Made by a program: the position numbers and the translations under genes. DNA of 64,000 nucleotides, taken from the NCBI RefSeq assembly GCF_020616515.1, contig NZ_CP085135.1, positions 4,856,001-4,920,000 of the forward strand. Direction: 5' to 3'. The notes below the pieces were generated by a model that was given only the letters and a program-made list of their open reading frames with translations, was not told the origin of the DNA and ran no database searches. Source of the DNA: Mesorhizobium sp. PAMC28654. Its GTDB lineage: Bacteria > Pseudomonadota > Alphaproteobacteria > Rhizobiales > Rhizobiaceae. Below are positions 9,355 to 18,598 of the stretch, one piece after another (the first letter of the stretch is position 1; each line of letters opens with the position of its first letter).

Positions 9355-10928
9355 CGCCCGGCCATCCGCTTCGATTGAACATAGAGCAACCAGGTCAGCG
9401 GCAGCGACATCGCCACCATGATCAGGGCATAGGGTGCCGCCGACGCATAGTCGATCTCGCCGCTGTAGGACCAGAACGCCATCGCCAGCGTGCGGGTGCC
9501 ATTGGGCGCCAGCATCTGGGTCGCCGTCAACTCGTTCATGATGCCGAGCGCCACCAGCGCCATGCCGGCGGCGGCACCTGGCGCCGAAAGGCGGATCGTC
9601 GTCGACCACAGCGCCTTGAGCGGCGGCCGGCCAAGGCTCGAGGCCGCACGTTCGAGCTCGACCGGCGCCTGCGCGATCGAGGCCCGCAGGCTGACCAGCG
9701 CGCGCGGCAGGAACATCAGCGCGTAGGCGACCAGGATCGTGAACAGGGTCTGGTAGAGCGGCATGGCAATGCGCACCGTGATGGTGACCAGGGCCAACGC
9801 CACGACGACGCCGGGCAGCGAGCCGACGATGTAGTTACAGCCTTCCAGCAGGCGTTGCAGGGGGCCGGGAGCACGGATCGATATCCAGGCCATCGGCATG
9901 GCGGCGACGGTGGCGAGCAGCGCACCGGCAAGCGCCAGGAACAGCGTCTGCCCGAGCGCCAGGCCGATTTCGTCGAAACGCCAGACATCGGCGCCGCCAG
10001 CCACGAGCCAGCGGCCGATGGTGACGAAGGGTACGCCAAGCGCCAGCAGCGTGGTGAGGATTGGCAGAACCATGCAGAGGATTGTGGCGCGTCCGAGCTT
10101 CGTGCGCTGTTGCTGGCGCGCCGCGCCGGAACCGACGCGGGCATAGCGCTCCTCGCCGCGCACCAGCACTTCCAGCCCGAGCAGCACGAAACAGCAGGTG
10201 ACCAGAACGCCGGCCAGCATGTTGGCGGCCGGTCCGTTGAAGGTCGACTGGAACTGGTCGACGATCGCGGTGGTGAAGGTGTCGAAGCGGATGAAGACAT
10301 AGAGGCCATACTCGGCCAGAAGATGCAGCCCGACCAGCAGGGAGCCGCCACAGAGCGCCAGCCGCAATTGCGGCAGCACGACGCGCCAGAACACGCGCCA
10401 GGGTCCAAGGCCGAGCGCCGCCGCCGCGTCCTCCAAAGCGGGGTCGAGGCGGCGCAGGGCCGCCGACACCGGCAGATAGAGGAATGGGAAATAGGCGATG
10501 ACGGAAACGAGAACGCCGGCCCACAGGCCGTGCAGCCTGGGCACCATGGTGATCCAGGCGTAGCTGTGGACGAAGGCGGGGATGGCGAGCGGCGCCACCG
10601 CAAGCCACGCCCAAATCCGGGCGCCGGGCAGGTCGCTGCGCTCGGTGAGCCATGCCAGCGCCACCGACAGAACGATGGAGATCGGCACGGCCAGCAGCAC
10701 CAGCAGGACGGTGTTGACCAGAAGCTCGCCAACGCGCGGCCGGAAGACCAGCGCCGCCACGGTTTCCCAGCCGGTCTGCACGGCAACCCAGATGATGAAG
10801 GCGAGGGGCAGCAGAGCGAACAGCGAGACGAAGGCGGCGACGATCGCAATCCACGACAGCGGCCGGCGATGTCGGCCCGTTGTTCCCGACGGCAGGCCTG
10901 AACGCGCCAGATCGGCGGCGGGCTGCAT
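9351..10928 (-). CDS. fbpB: Iron(III) ABC transporter permease, fused double-domain
   Basis: 525 residues with about twelve membrane spans arranged as two homologous permease halves. The EAA loops are recognisable: [22 protein letters not shown] in the first half (around residue 180) and [24 protein letters not shown] in the second half. This fused form is typical for FbpB/AfuB-type ferric iron permeases. It receives iron from the binding protein encoded upstream and couples to the ATPase encoded immediately downstream (4-base overlap). Confidence 0.92.
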   Translation of the reverse strand: MQPAADLARSGLPSGTTGRHRRPLSWIAIVAAFVSLFALLPLAFIIWVAVQTGWETVAALVFRPRVGELLVNTVLLVLLAVPISIVLSVALAWLTERSDLPGARIWAWLAVAPLAIPAFVHSYAWITMVPRLHGLWAGVLVSVIAYFPFLYLPVSAALRRLDPALEDAAAALGLGPWRVFWRVVLPQLRLALCGGSLLVGLHLLAEYGLYVFIRFDTFTTAIVDQFQSTFNGPAANMLAGVLVTCCFVLLGLEVLVRGEERYARVGSGAARQQQRTKLGRATILCMVLPILTTLLALGVPFVTIGRWLVAGGADVWRFDEIGLALGQTLFLALAGALLATVAAMPMAWISIRAPGPLQRLLEGCNYIVGSLPGVVVALALVTITVRIAMPLYQTLFTILVAYALMFLPRALVSLRASIAQAPVELERAASSLGRPPLKALWSTTIRLSAPGAAAGMALVALGIMNELTATQMLAPNGTRTLAMAFWSYSGEIDYASAAPYALIMVAMSLPLTWLLYVQSKRMAGR

Positions 10929-11035
10929 CAGCTCAGACGCTCCGCCGCCGCCCGGTGGCGGAAACGGTTGCGGTGTCGCGAAGGCGGTTGGAAACGCAGC
11001 GTGTCGTCATTGGCGAATGCCATCTCGAAAACAGA

Positions 11036-11070
11036 GCGCTCCCGCGGAAAGCGAAGTCCCGCGGGAGCGC
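11036..11070 (-). promoter_or_regulatory. Strong hairpin between fbpA and fbpB (attenuator or mRNA stabiliser)
   Basis: A perfect 12-bp stem, GCGCTCCCGCGG (11036-11047) with CCGCGGGAGCGC (11059-11070), and an 11-base loop. On the leftward transcript the stem is followed by a short U run. It lies in the 171-base gap between the binding-protein gene and the permease gene. In ABC operons such hairpins usually keep the binding protein mRNA more abundant than that of the membrane parts; that role is inferred. Confidence 0.75.
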
Positions 11071-11099
11071 AGTCGTTGCCCTTTTAGGACGTATGCTGA

Positions 11100-12107
11100 C
11101 TAAAGCAAGCCGGCCGCGGTCATCAGATCGGTGACCTTCTTGGAGTTCAGCGTCGTCGCATCGACTTTCGGCGCCTGCAGATCGGCCAGCGGCACCAGCT
11201 TTGGATTGGATTCTGCGCCCTTTCCGACCGCGTATTCGAAGGAATCACCGGTCTTCAGAACCTCCTGGCCACCCTTGCCGGTCACCCACTTCAGGAAGGC
11301 CTGTGCTTCCTTGGGATGCTTGCTCGAGGCCAGCACGCCGCCACCGGAAATCGAGACGAACGCGCCCGGATCCTGGTTCTTGAAATAATGCAGCTCGACG
11401 TTCTTGCTGTTTTCGCCGGTCTTGGCCTGATCACCGAAATAGTAATAGTGGTAGATCACGCCGCCATCGATTTCGCCGGCATTGACTGCCTTCATCACCG
11501 TGCTGTTGCCCTTGTAGGCCGTGAAATTCGTCTTCATCGCCTTCAGCCAGTCGGCCGTGGCGGCTTCACCCTTGAGCTGAAGAAGCGCGCTGACGATCGC
11601 CTGGAAGTCGGCGCCCGATGGCGAGGCGGCCCAACGGCCCTTCCAGCTCGGATCGGCGAGATCAAGCATGGACTTCGGCAACTGGTCGGCGGTCAGCTTG
11701 GTCTTGTTATAGGCAAAGACTGTGCTGCGCGCGGCCACACCCACCCATTTGCCGCTCGCCGGCTGGTAGTCCTGCGGAACCTGGGCCAGCGTATCGGCTT
11801 CGACCGGTGCGAACAGGCCGGCACTCTCTACCAGCACCATGGCCGGCGAGTTTTCCGTCAGGAACACGTCGGCGGGCGAGGAAGCGCCTTCAGCGACGAT
11901 CTGGTTGGAGAAATCGCTGTCGCCACCGTTGCGCACGGTGACCTTGATGCCCGTTTCCTTGGTGAAGCCCTCGGCCCACTCCTTGGTCAAGCTCTCGTGC
12001 TGGGCGTTGTAGACGATGATGCCGGCATCATCGGCCATCGCCGGACCGACGATCAGGCTGATTGCGAGCGCGGTGGCGCCGGCAAGGGTGGAAAGAGCAT
12101 ATCTCAT
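11100..12107 (-). CDS. fbpA: Iron(III) ABC transporter periplasmic binding protein
   Basis: 335 residues. The first 25 residues are a Sec signal peptide ending VGPAMA-DD. The mature part starts IIVYNAQHESL, the usual opening of ferric-binding FbpA proteins, and contains the paired tyrosine iron-ligand segment in GVIYHYYYFGDQ. I start at the ATG at 12107 because it gives a normal signal peptide and has an AGGA site just upstream; a start 22 codons earlier would put a charged extension before it. It is the first gene of fbpABC and carries an iron-responsive-operator-like site upstream. Confidence 0.93.
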   Translation of the reverse strand: MRYALSTLAGATALAISLIVGPAMADDAGIIVYNAQHESLTKEWAEGFTKETGIKVTVRNGGDSDFSNQIVAEGASSPADVFLTENSPAMVLVESAGLFAPVEADTLAQVPQDYQPASGKWVGVAARSTVFAYNKTKLTADQLPKSMLDLADPSWKGRWAASPSGADFQAIVSALLQLKGEAATADWLKAMKTNFTAYKGNSTVMKAVNAGEIDGGVIYHYYYFGDQAKTGENSKNVELHYFKNQDPGAFVSISGGGVLASSKHPKEAQAFLKWVTGKGGQEVLKTGDSFEYAVGKGAESNPKLVPLADLQAPKVDATTLNSKKVTDLMTAAGLL

Positions 12108-12164
12108 TGCGTAATCCTCGATCTTGATGGTCTTGGGTTTGGCACGGCCGCAGCTATCAATACA

Positions 12165-12179
12165 TGACATCAATAGTCA
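12165..12179. promoter_or_regulatory. Iron-responsive operator (RirA-type) candidate
   Basis: The sequence is TGA-N9-TCA, with TGA at 12165-12167 and TCA at 12177-12179, which is exactly the IRO-box pattern bound by RirA in rhizobia. It lies 58-72 bases upstream of the fbpA start, where a repressor could cover the promoter. RirA binding is inferred from the pattern and from the iron-transport function of the operon. Confidence 0.6.
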
Positions 12180-12335
12180 ACATTGACGGGCTGCTTCAAT
12201 CGGTCGCCGGGGCGAAAGACCGATGCGGCGGCGGACAATTCAGCGTGATGAGAACGGCGGCACCATGGAATTGTCCAAGGCCGCGGTTTTCGTGATTTCC
12301 CGGCACTTTGCCTTGGACATTATTTCGCCGGCCAC

Positions 12336-12361
12336 GTAACAAATCAGCACGCAAGCGCGAA
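12336..12361 (+). promoter_or_regulatory. Candidate ECF-type promoter of the sigma/anti-sigma operon
   Basis: GTAAC (12336-12340), 17 bases, then CGAA (12358-12361), about 20 bases before the GTG start. This resembles the GTAAC-N16-CGAA promoters used by the Caulobacter sigma-F group, which is also paired with a DUF1109/NrsF anti-sigma factor, so self-activation is plausible. Only one site is available in the window, so this rests on the pattern alone. Confidence 0.45.
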
Positions 12362-12380
12362 CATCGGGGAGTGAACTCTT

Positions 12381-12932
12381 GTGACCGGCAAGGACGAGGC
12401 CGAGCTTTCCCGGCTGATGCGGGCCGCGATCGCGGGAGACGAAAGGGCTTACGCCGACTTTCTGCACCGGGTTGCCATGCTCGTTCGGGGCTTTGCCCGG
12501 CGCAAGATCGTGCAGGGCGGAGTCGACCCCGAGGATGTCGTGCAGGAAACCTTGCTGGCCATTCATGTGAAACGACATACTTGGCGCCAGGATGCGCCGG
12601 TGTTGCCGTGGGTTTACGCCATCGCCCGTTTCAAGCTGATCGATGCGTTCCGGCGGCGCGGGCGGCGCATCGAGATCGATGTCGATGATATCGCCGAGAC
12701 TTTCGCCGAGCCGGAAGCGGACACCGTCAGCGAGCGCGACATCAACCGGGCGCTGGACAGCCTGTCGCCGGCCCAGCGTTCCGTGGTCTCGGCTGTGTCG
12801 GTGGAAGGCCGTTCCATCGGCGAGACGGCAGCCAAGTTCGGCATCAGCGAGACGGCGGTGCGCGTGTCGCTGCATCGCGGGCTGGCCGCCATTGCCAAGC
12901 GGTTTGGGCAGGGGCGTTTCGGGCGGGAATGA
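12381..12932 (+). CDS. ECF-family RNA polymerase sigma factor (sigma-F-like)
   Basis: 183 residues with a sigma-70 region 2 (about 24-92; GGVDPEDVVQETLLAIH and VLPWVYAIARFKLIDAFRRR are the core-binding and promoter-melting helices) and a region 4 helix-turn-helix (about 129-175; SIGETAAKFGISETAVRVSLHRGL). The start codon is GTG at 12381, with a GGGGAG site eight to ten bases upstream. One base separates it from the NrsF-like gene, so the pair is co-transcribed and the neighbour is the probable anti-sigma factor. Related pairs in Caulobacter and Bradyrhizobium respond to heavy-metal or oxidative stress; the signal here is unknown. Confidence 0.92.
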   Translation: MTGKDEAELSRLMRAAIAGDERAYADFLHRVAMLVRGFARRKIVQGGVDPEDVVQETLLAIHVKRHTWRQDAPVLPWVYAIARFKLIDAFRRRGRRIEIDVDDIAETFAEPEADTVSERDINRALDSLSPAQRSVVSAVSVEGRSIGETAAKFGISETAVRVSLHRGLAAIAKRFGQGRFGRE

Positions 12933-12933
12933 C

Positions 12934-13572
12934 ATGAGAACGGACGATCTCATCAAGGCGCTGGACGCCGATGTTCGCAACAAGGCGATGCCGTTGCGCT
13001 CGGCCTGGTGGATGGCGGCCGGCGCCGCCGCCTTGATCGCGGCAGCGGTTTTCATGCTGACGATCGGTCCGCGTCCCGATTTCATGGCGGCCGCGCATAC
13101 GATGCGCTTCCTGTCCAAATTCGTCTTCACGGCTGTGCTTGCGGTCAGCGCCTTTGTCCTTATCCGCGCCCTGTCGGTCCCCGGCGCAGCGACGGGTCGG
13201 GCGGCCATGGGGATGATCGCCGCGCCGCTGCTCGTGGCCGTGGCCGTCATTCTGGAGCTGTTCGCCGTGCCCTCGGCCGACTGGGGCACGCGTCTGGTCG
13301 GTACCAACATGTATATTTGCATGACCTTCATACCGCTGATCGGTATCGGGCCACTTGCCGTCTTCCTGTGGATGCTGCGCTACGGCGCCCCAACGCGGCC
13401 GGTGCTTGCCGGCGCTGTTGCCGGCCTGCTCGCCGGTGGGCTGGCGGCGACCTTCTATGCCGCGCACTGCTTCGACGATTCGCCGCTTTTCGTGGCCACC
13501 TGGTACACGATCGCAATCGGCGCCCTTGCCGTGCTTGGCGCGCTGGGGGGCCGATTCTTCGTGCGCTGGTAG
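12934..13572 (+). CDS. nrsF: NrsF-like (DUF1109) membrane anti-sigma factor
   Basis: 212 residues. The short cytoplasmic N-terminus MRTDDLIKALDAD matches the family's sigma-binding segment, and six membrane helices follow (near 25-43, 55-75, 90-108, 123-144, 155-172 and 180-200). Two cysteines, C128 in NMYICMTF and C177 in AAHCFDD, sit in or near membrane segments; in NrsF of Caulobacter paired cysteines are needed for the response. I start at 12934 because it follows the sigma gene stop by one base and gives the family N-terminus. Confidence 0.88.
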   Translation: MRTDDLIKALDADVRNKAMPLRSAWWMAAGAAALIAAAVFMLTIGPRPDFMAAAHTMRFLSKFVFTAVLAVSAFVLIRALSVPGAATGRAAMGMIAAPLLVAVAVILELFAVPSADWGTRLVGTNMYICMTFIPLIGIGPLAVFLWMLRYGAPTRPVLAGAVAGLLAGGLAATFYAAHCFDDSPLFVATWYTIAIGALAVLGALGGRFFVRW

Positions 13573-13617
13573 CGACAGGCACCGATCCCGGCCAATAGAC
13601 ACCGATCCTTAATCATG

Positions 13618-13635
13618 CCGGCAATTGTTTGCCGG
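13618..13635 (+). terminator. Possible terminator hairpin after the sigma/anti-sigma pair
   Basis: CCGGCAA (13618-13624) and TTGCCGG (13629-13635) form a perfect 7-bp stem with a 4-base loop, 46 bases after the anti-sigma stop codon. No long T run follows, so it may only be a transcript-end hairpin. Confidence 0.4.
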
Positions 13636-13718
13636 TTCGTGGTGCAGCTCACACCCGCGGCGCAAGATTTCCTTAAAATCGATCCGTCAAGATTTTACAG
13701 GGAAACGATTGCGCTGGG

Positions 13719-15698
13719 GTGGCTCGGATCGTGACGTCGCGGCATCTTTTCGGCTTTAGGCCTGAGCGACAGGCATTGCTGGCGTTGCCGGTAGCGAGCT
13801 TCATCGCTGTCCTGGCGCTGGTCCTGTTGCCGCGCCTCGACGTCGGAGCCGAGACCCTCAGGCTCAGCCTGCAAATATCCTTCGTGGTGATCGCCGGAGC
13901 CGGTGCCCTCATAGGCCTGTTCGTCCTTCGCATATCGCGGGATCGCCGGCAGATCGCCGAGGGCGAGCAGCGCTTTCGTCGGATGATGGAGGATTCGCCA
14001 ATCGGCATCGCCGTGGTCGGCCTCGATGGCCGCATTCTCAAGGCCAATTCCACCTTCGCCACCATGCTTGGCTACACCCGCGAGGAGATCGAGGCGCTGA
14101 CCGTCCTGCAGATCACGCATCCAGACCATGTCCAGGCCGGCCGCGAAACGATGGAGGGCCTGACGGATGGAATGGCCAATACGTTTCACTTCGAAAAGCG
14201 CTACCTCAGGAAGGAAGGAACCTCTGTCTGGGCCCAGCTTGCCGGCTCCATTATCCGCGATACGGACAGCGGCCGGCCGCTCTATCTCGTCTCGCAGATC
14301 GAGGACATCGACGCGCGCAAGCAATCCGAGGCGCGGATAGCCGAAGCCGAGACGCGCTGGAACTTTGCCTTGGCGGGCGCTGGCCAAGGCGTCTGGGATC
14401 TCGACAGGCGCAAGGGTGGCACCACCTATTCCGGGACCTGGGTGAAGATGCTGGGTTATTCGGAGGGCGATCTCGACGGCGACCCCGACCGCTGGCTGAC
14501 GATGATCCATCCTGACGATCGTGAAATGGTCGCGGAGGCCGACCGGGCCCATCTCGAGGGCAAGACGGATTTCTTCGAAGCCGAGTTCAGGATGCGTCAC
14601 AAGGACGGTCACTGGATATGGATACTCGATCGCGGCAAGGCCATCGAACGTGACGATGGAGGACGATTGGTCAGGGCCATCGGCAGCCTCACCAACATCA
14701 CGCGCCGCAAGCAGGCCGAGGAAAGCTTCGCCGTGTCCGCCGCGATGCTGGCCGACGAGAAGGAGCGGCTGCGGGTAACGCTTCTATCGATCGGCGACGC
14801 CGTCATCTGCACGGATGCCGCGAACCGCGTAACCTTCATGAATCCGGTTGCCGAGAAGCTGACCGGCGTCGCGGGCCTCGATGCTCTCGGCAAGATGCTT
14901 GGCCATGTCTACTGGGCGGTCGACGAGGAGACGGGACAAAGGATCGGCGTGACGCGGCCTTCAGTCAGTGGCAACGCGCCCTCGGATCAGAATAGCCGTG
15001 CGGTGCTCATCCGGCGCGATGACACGCGATGCAGCATCCGTCAGGTCGTATCGTCGATCATCAACGATCGCGGCGAGTTCTGCGGGCTGGTCATCGTTTT
15101 CCAGGATTTTATCGATGCGCGCGCCCTGCAGCGCCAACTCGCCCATGCCGCCGCTCACGATGCACTGACCGGACTTGCCAACCGTTCGAGCTTCATACGC
15201 GCCATGGAGGATCTGGTCGATCAGGCGCGCAGGTCCGGCGCCGAGCATCAGTTCATGTTCGTCGATCTCGACCATTTCAAACTGGTCAACGACACCAGCG
15301 GCCATGCCGCGGGTGATGCCTTGCTCAAGCAGGTTGCCGGTGCGATGCGTGGCGCGCTTGGCCCGGAGGATATCGTCGCGCGTCTTGGCGGCGATGAATT
15401 CGCCGTCATCCTGAAGTCAGGTTCGGCCGCGAGCGCCAAGATAGCCGCGCGATCGATCATCGACGCGATCCGGGGTCTGGGCTTCCTGTGGGATGGCCGG
15501 CCCCATCAGATCGGCGCCAGCATCGGGCTGGCCGCGATCCGCGCCGGCTGCGGCGAAGTCGACGAGATCATCGCGCTGGCCGATGCGGCCTGCTACGTAG
15601 CAAAGGCCGCCGGCCGGGGATGCGTTTTCGCGACGCCGGACGAGGATGAGACAACAGCCAGTCCAGGGACGCCGAAGCCGCTTGCGGCGGCGTCCTGA
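13719..15698 (+). CDS. Membrane-anchored triple-PAS diguanylate cyclase
   Basis: 659 residues from a GTG start (a second in-frame GTG at 13731 is possible). Two membrane helices (about 19-37 and 47-68) are followed by three PAS modules (about 80-200, 208-335 and 345-475) and a GGDEF domain (about 490-640). The active-site motif is RLGGDEFAV with GGDEF near residue 557, and FVDLDHFKLVND matches the metal- and GTP-binding region, so synthesis of cyclic di-GMP is expected. The residue that would start the inhibitory RxxD site before GGDEF is Gly (GPED), so product inhibition at that site should be absent. There is no EAL domain. Confidence 0.9.
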   Translation: MARIVTSRHLFGFRPERQALLALPVASFIAVLALVLLPRLDVGAETLRLSLQISFVVIAGAGALIGLFVLRISRDRRQIAEGEQRFRRMMEDSPIGIAVVGLDGRILKANSTFATMLGYTREEIEALTVLQITHPDHVQAGRETMEGLTDGMANTFHFEKRYLRKEGTSVWAQLAGSIIRDTDSGRPLYLVSQIEDIDARKQSEARIAEAETRWNFALAGAGQGVWDLDRRKGGTTYSGTWVKMLGYSEGDLDGDPDRWLTMIHPDDREMVAEADRAHLEGKTDFFEAEFRMRHKDGHWIWILDRGKAIERDDGGRLVRAIGSLTNITRRKQAEESFAVSAAMLADEKERLRVTLLSIGDAVICTDAANRVTFMNPVAEKLTGVAGLDALGKMLGHVYWAVDEETGQRIGVTRPSVSGNAPSDQNSRAVLIRRDDTRCSIRQVVSSIINDRGEFCGLVIVFQDFIDARALQRQLAHAAAHDALTGLANRSSFIRAMEDLVDQARRSGAEHQFMFVDLDHFKLVNDTSGHAAGDALLKQVAGAMRGALGPEDIVARLGGDEFAVILKSGSAASAKIAARSIIDAIRGLGFLWDGRPHQIGASIGLAAIRAGCGEVDEIIALADAACYVAKAAGRGCVFATPDEDETTASPGTPKPLAAAS

Positions 15699-15731
15699 TT
15701 TCGCGGAATCCGTTTATGCCCTGTTGAAGAC

Positions 15732-16610
15732 TCAGCGCGTCGGGACGGGGTGCTCGCCGCGATAGTCGTAGAATCCGCGCCCGGTCTTGCGGCCAAGCCA
15801 GCCCGCCTCGACATACTTCACCAGCAACGGACAAGGGCGATATTTCGAATCCGACAGGCCATCATGCAGCACCTGCATGATGGACAGGCAGGTGTCCAGC
15901 CCGATGAAATCGGCCAGCTGCAGCGGCCCCATCGGATGGTTGGCGCCGAGCCGCATGGCGGTGTCGATGGCATCGACCGAGCCGACGCCCTCATAGAGCG
16001 TGTAGATTGCTTCGTTGATCATCGGCAGCAGGATGCGGTTGACGATGAAGGCCGGGAAATCCTCCGAGACCGTGATCGTCTTGTCGAGCTGTTTCACATA
16101 GGTCTTGGCCGCTTCGAAGGTCTGGTCCTCGGTGGCGATACCGCGCACCAGCTCGACCAGCTTCATCAGCGGCACTGGGTTCATGAAATGGATGCCGATG
16201 AAACGTTCCGGCCTGTCGGTCTGCGCGGCAAGCCGCGTGATCGAGATCGACGAAGTGTTGGTCGCCAGGATGGCTTCGGGATTGAGCTGCGGGCAAAGCT
16301 GGGCGTAGATCTTGCGCTTGACCGTCTCGTCCTCGGTCGCCGCCTCGATCACGAGGTCGGCGCCGGCAAGGTCGGCCATGTTCGGCGCCGCCGAAATGCG
16401 CGCGATGGCGTCGTTGCGCACCTTTTCCTCGAGCTTACCGGATCCGACCTGACGGGCCATGTTGCCGCTGATCGTGGCAATGCCCTTCTCGATGCGGTCG
16501 GGTGAAATATCGTATATCAGTACCTTGTAGCCTGAAAGCGCGGAGACATGGGCGATACCTCCACCCATCTGGCCCGCGCCGATGATGCCGATCGTCTCGA
16601 TCTTGCTCAT
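15732..16610 (-). CDS. 3-hydroxybutyryl-CoA dehydrogenase
   Basis: 292 residues, the normal length. The N-terminal Rossmann fold carries [10 protein letters not shown] (11-20). The motif [10 protein letters not shown] and the catalytic histidine in [13 protein letters not shown] are typical of 3-hydroxyacyl-CoA dehydrogenases, and the C-terminal domain includes [11 protein letters not shown] and [15 protein letters not shown]. It oxidises 3-hydroxybutyryl-CoA to acetoacetyl-CoA, or the reverse for polyhydroxybutyrate and butanoate metabolism. It follows etfBA on the same strand, but a terminator-like hairpin lies between them. This etf-hbd neighbourhood is common in rhizobia. Confidence 0.95.
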   Translation of the reverse strand: MSKIETIGIIGAGQMGGGIAHVSALSGYKVLIYDISPDRIEKGIATISGNMARQVGSGKLEEKVRNDAIARISAAPNMADLAGADLVIEAATEDETVKRKIYAQLCPQLNPEAILATNTSSISITRLAAQTDRPERFIGIHFMNPVPLMKLVELVRGIATEDQTFEAAKTYVKQLDKTITVSEDFPAFIVNRILLPMINEAIYTLYEGVGSVDAIDTAMRLGANHPMGPLQLADFIGLDTCLSIMQVLHDGLSDSKYRPCPLLVKYVEAGWLGRKTGRGFYDYRGEHPVPTR

Positions 16611-16662
16611 TACACCGATCCCGTCATAAGGCCTTTGCGGCCTGTTTTTGTGCGGTGCAAAC

Positions 16663-16696
16663 TAAAAGGGCGGGGCGACTTCGTCTACCCCACCCC
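16663..16696 (-). terminator. Rho-independent terminator after etfA
   Basis: Reading leftward, a GC-rich stem pairs GGGTGGGG-type bases (16688-16696 complement) with CCCCGCCC (16668-16675 complement), with an inner GAC/GTC stem, followed by TTTT (16664-16667 complement). It lies 30 bases after the etfA stop and before hbd. Confidence 0.65.
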
Positions 16697-16725
16697 TCAC
16701 TATTTAATACGCTTGCCAGAAAGCG

Positions 16726-17655
16726 TCAAAGCGCCTTTTGCAGTTCCGGCAGGATGACGAAGAGATCGCCGACGAGGCCGTAGTCGGCGACCTGGAAGAT
16801 CGGTGCCTCCTCGTCCTTGTTGATGGCGACAATGACCTTCGAATCCTTCATGCCGGCAAGGTGCTGGATGGCGCCAGAGATGCCGACCGCGATGTAAAGA
16901 TCGGGGGCGACCACCTTGCCGGTCTGGCCGACCTGCCAATCGTTCGGGGCATAGCCGGCATCGACGGCGGCGCGGGACGCGCCGACGGCGGCACCGAGCT
17001 TGTCGGCGACCGGCAGGATGACTTCCTGGAATTTCTCAGCCGAACCGAGCGCGCGTCCGCCCGAGATGATGATCTTGGCCGAGGTCAGCTCCGGACGATC
17101 GGTCTCCGACAGCTTGTTCTCGACGAAGGAGGACAGGCCTGGATTGGCCGCCGCCTTGACGGTATCGACTGAAGCTGAACCACCTTCGGGTGCTGCCTGG
17201 AAGGAGGCCGTGCGGACGGTGATCACCTTCTTGGCGTCGGTCGACTGCACCGTCTGGATGGCATTGCCGGCATAGATCGGCCGCTTGAACGTGTCGGGCG
17301 AGACGACTTCGATGATCTCGGACACTTGCGCCACATCAAGCAGGGCCGCCACGCGCGGCGAGACGTTCTTGCCCGACGAGGTCGCCGGCGCGATGATCGT
17401 GTCATAGCCACCGGCCAATGAAACGACGAGCGCGGCCATTGGCTCGGCGAGCTGCTCGGTGAGTTCGTCGGCTTCGGCGAGCAGCACCTTGCTTACACCC
17501 TTGAGCTTGGCCGCGGCATCGGCCGCCGGCTTAGCGCCCTTGCCAGCCACCAGCACATGGACGTCCGAGCCGATCTGGAGCGCTGCCGAAAGCGCCTTGG
17601 CGGTCTGCTCCGAAAGCGTTGCGTTGTCGTGTTCGGCGATGAGGAGAATGGTCAT
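16726..17655 (-). CDS. etfA: Electron transfer flavoprotein alpha subunit
   Basis: 309 residues. The C-terminal FAD-binding domain shows the family signature region [19 protein letters not shown] followed by [13 protein letters not shown] and [11 protein letters not shown]; the N-terminal half is the adenine-nucleotide alpha hydrolase-like domain. With EtfB it carries electrons from acyl-CoA and other dehydrogenases to ETF-ubiquinone oxidoreductase. It is 20 bases downstream of etfB in one operon. Confidence 0.97.
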   Translation of the reverse strand: MTILLIAEHDNATLSEQTAKALSAALQIGSDVHVLVAGKGAKPAADAAAKLKGVSKVLLAEADELTEQLAEPMAALVVSLAGGYDTIIAPATSSGKNVSPRVAALLDVAQVSEIIEVVSPDTFKRPIYAGNAIQTVQSTDAKKVITVRTASFQAAPEGGSASVDTVKAAANPGLSSFVENKLSETDRPELTSAKIIISGGRALGSAEKFQEVILPVADKLGAAVGASRAAVDAGYAPNDWQVGQTGKVVAPDLYIAVGISGAIQHLAGMKDSKVIVAINKDEEAPIFQVADYGLVGDLFVILPELQKAL

Positions 17656-17675
17656 TTTATCTGTTCCTTCCGATC

Positions 17676-18425
17676 TCAGAGCACGCCGGCTTCGTTCTTG
17701 AGCTTGTCGACCAGTTCGGCGACGCTCTTGACCTTAACGCCTGCCTTGCGGCCGCTCGGCTCCTCGGTCTTGATCACCTTCAGCCGCGGCTTGACGTCGA
17801 CGCCGTAGTCGGCCGGGCTCTTCTCGTCGAGTTGCTTCTTCTTGGCCTTCATGATGTTGGGCAAAGAGGCATAGCGCGGCTGGTTGAGGCGAAGGTCGGC
17901 GGTCACGATCGCCGGCATCTTCAGTTCCAGCGTCTGCAGGCCGCCGTCGACCTCGCGCGTCACCTTGGCCTTGTCGCCATCGAGCACGATCTTGGAGGCG
18001 AAGGTGCCCTGCGCCCAGCCCAGAAGGGCGGCCAGCATCTGGCCGGTCTGATTGCTGTCGTCGTCGATCGCTTGCTTGCCGAGGATGACCAGGCCGGGCT
18101 GCTCGGCGTCGACGACGCCCTTCAGCACCTTGGCGACGCCCAGCGGCTCGGTCTGCTCGTCGGTCTTGACCAGGATGGCGCGGTCGGCGCCCATGGCGAG
18201 CGCGGTGCGCAGGGTTTCCTGTGCCTGCTGCGGGCCGATCGACACGACGATGATCTCTTCGGCCTTGCCGGCTTCCTTCAGGCGGATCGCCTCTTCGACG
18301 GCGATCTCGTCGAACGGGTTCATCGCCATCTTCACATTCGCCAGCTCAACCGCCGAGCCGTCAGCCTTCACGCGAACTTTAACATTCGCATCCACAACCC
18401 GCTTCACGGGCACAAGGATCTTCAT
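17676..18425 (-). CDS. etfB: Electron transfer flavoprotein beta subunit
   Basis: 249 residues. [12 protein letters not shown] is the standard EtfB start, and the region around [13 protein letters not shown] and [16 protein letters not shown] (the AMP-binding and signature region) is intact. It includes the [15 protein letters not shown] segment that forms the recognition loop for dehydrogenase partners. It is the first gene of the etfBA pair; the 173 bases upstream to the rhomboid gene should hold its promoter. Confidence 0.97.
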   Translation of the reverse strand: MKILVPVKRVVDANVKVRVKADGSAVELANVKMAMNPFDEIAVEEAIRLKEAGKAEEIIVVSIGPQQAQETLRTALAMGADRAILVKTDEQTEPLGVAKVLKGVVDAEQPGLVILGKQAIDDDSNQTGQMLAALLGWAQGTFASKIVLDGDKAKVTREVDGGLQTLELKMPAIVTADLRLNQPRYASLPNIMKAKKKQLDEKSPADYGVDVKPRLKVIKTEEPSGRKAGVKVKSVAELVDKLKNEAGVL

Positions 18426-18598
18426 TTGCTTGTCACCTCTTTCAAGATAGTTGGGCGCGCTATAGCAGCGTGAGCCTCTTCAGAGTTGTCGAAAGCCGAC
18501 ATTTCGGGCGGAATTCTGGTCTTCATCCGCCTGAGCGGTACCGCTTCGTTAGTTGCGGCAACCCTGCGCGTCAATACAGCCAGAAGACTCAAATCGGT

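Noticed and set aside
9355..9609. An N-terminal extension of the fbpC frame.
   Set aside because: It lies inside the permease gene and has no ABC homology; the ATGA overlap at 9351-9354 gives the start.
12240..13331. A 363-codon leftward open frame over the sigma and anti-sigma genes.
   Set aside because: The rightward genes have domain evidence; the leftward frame has none.
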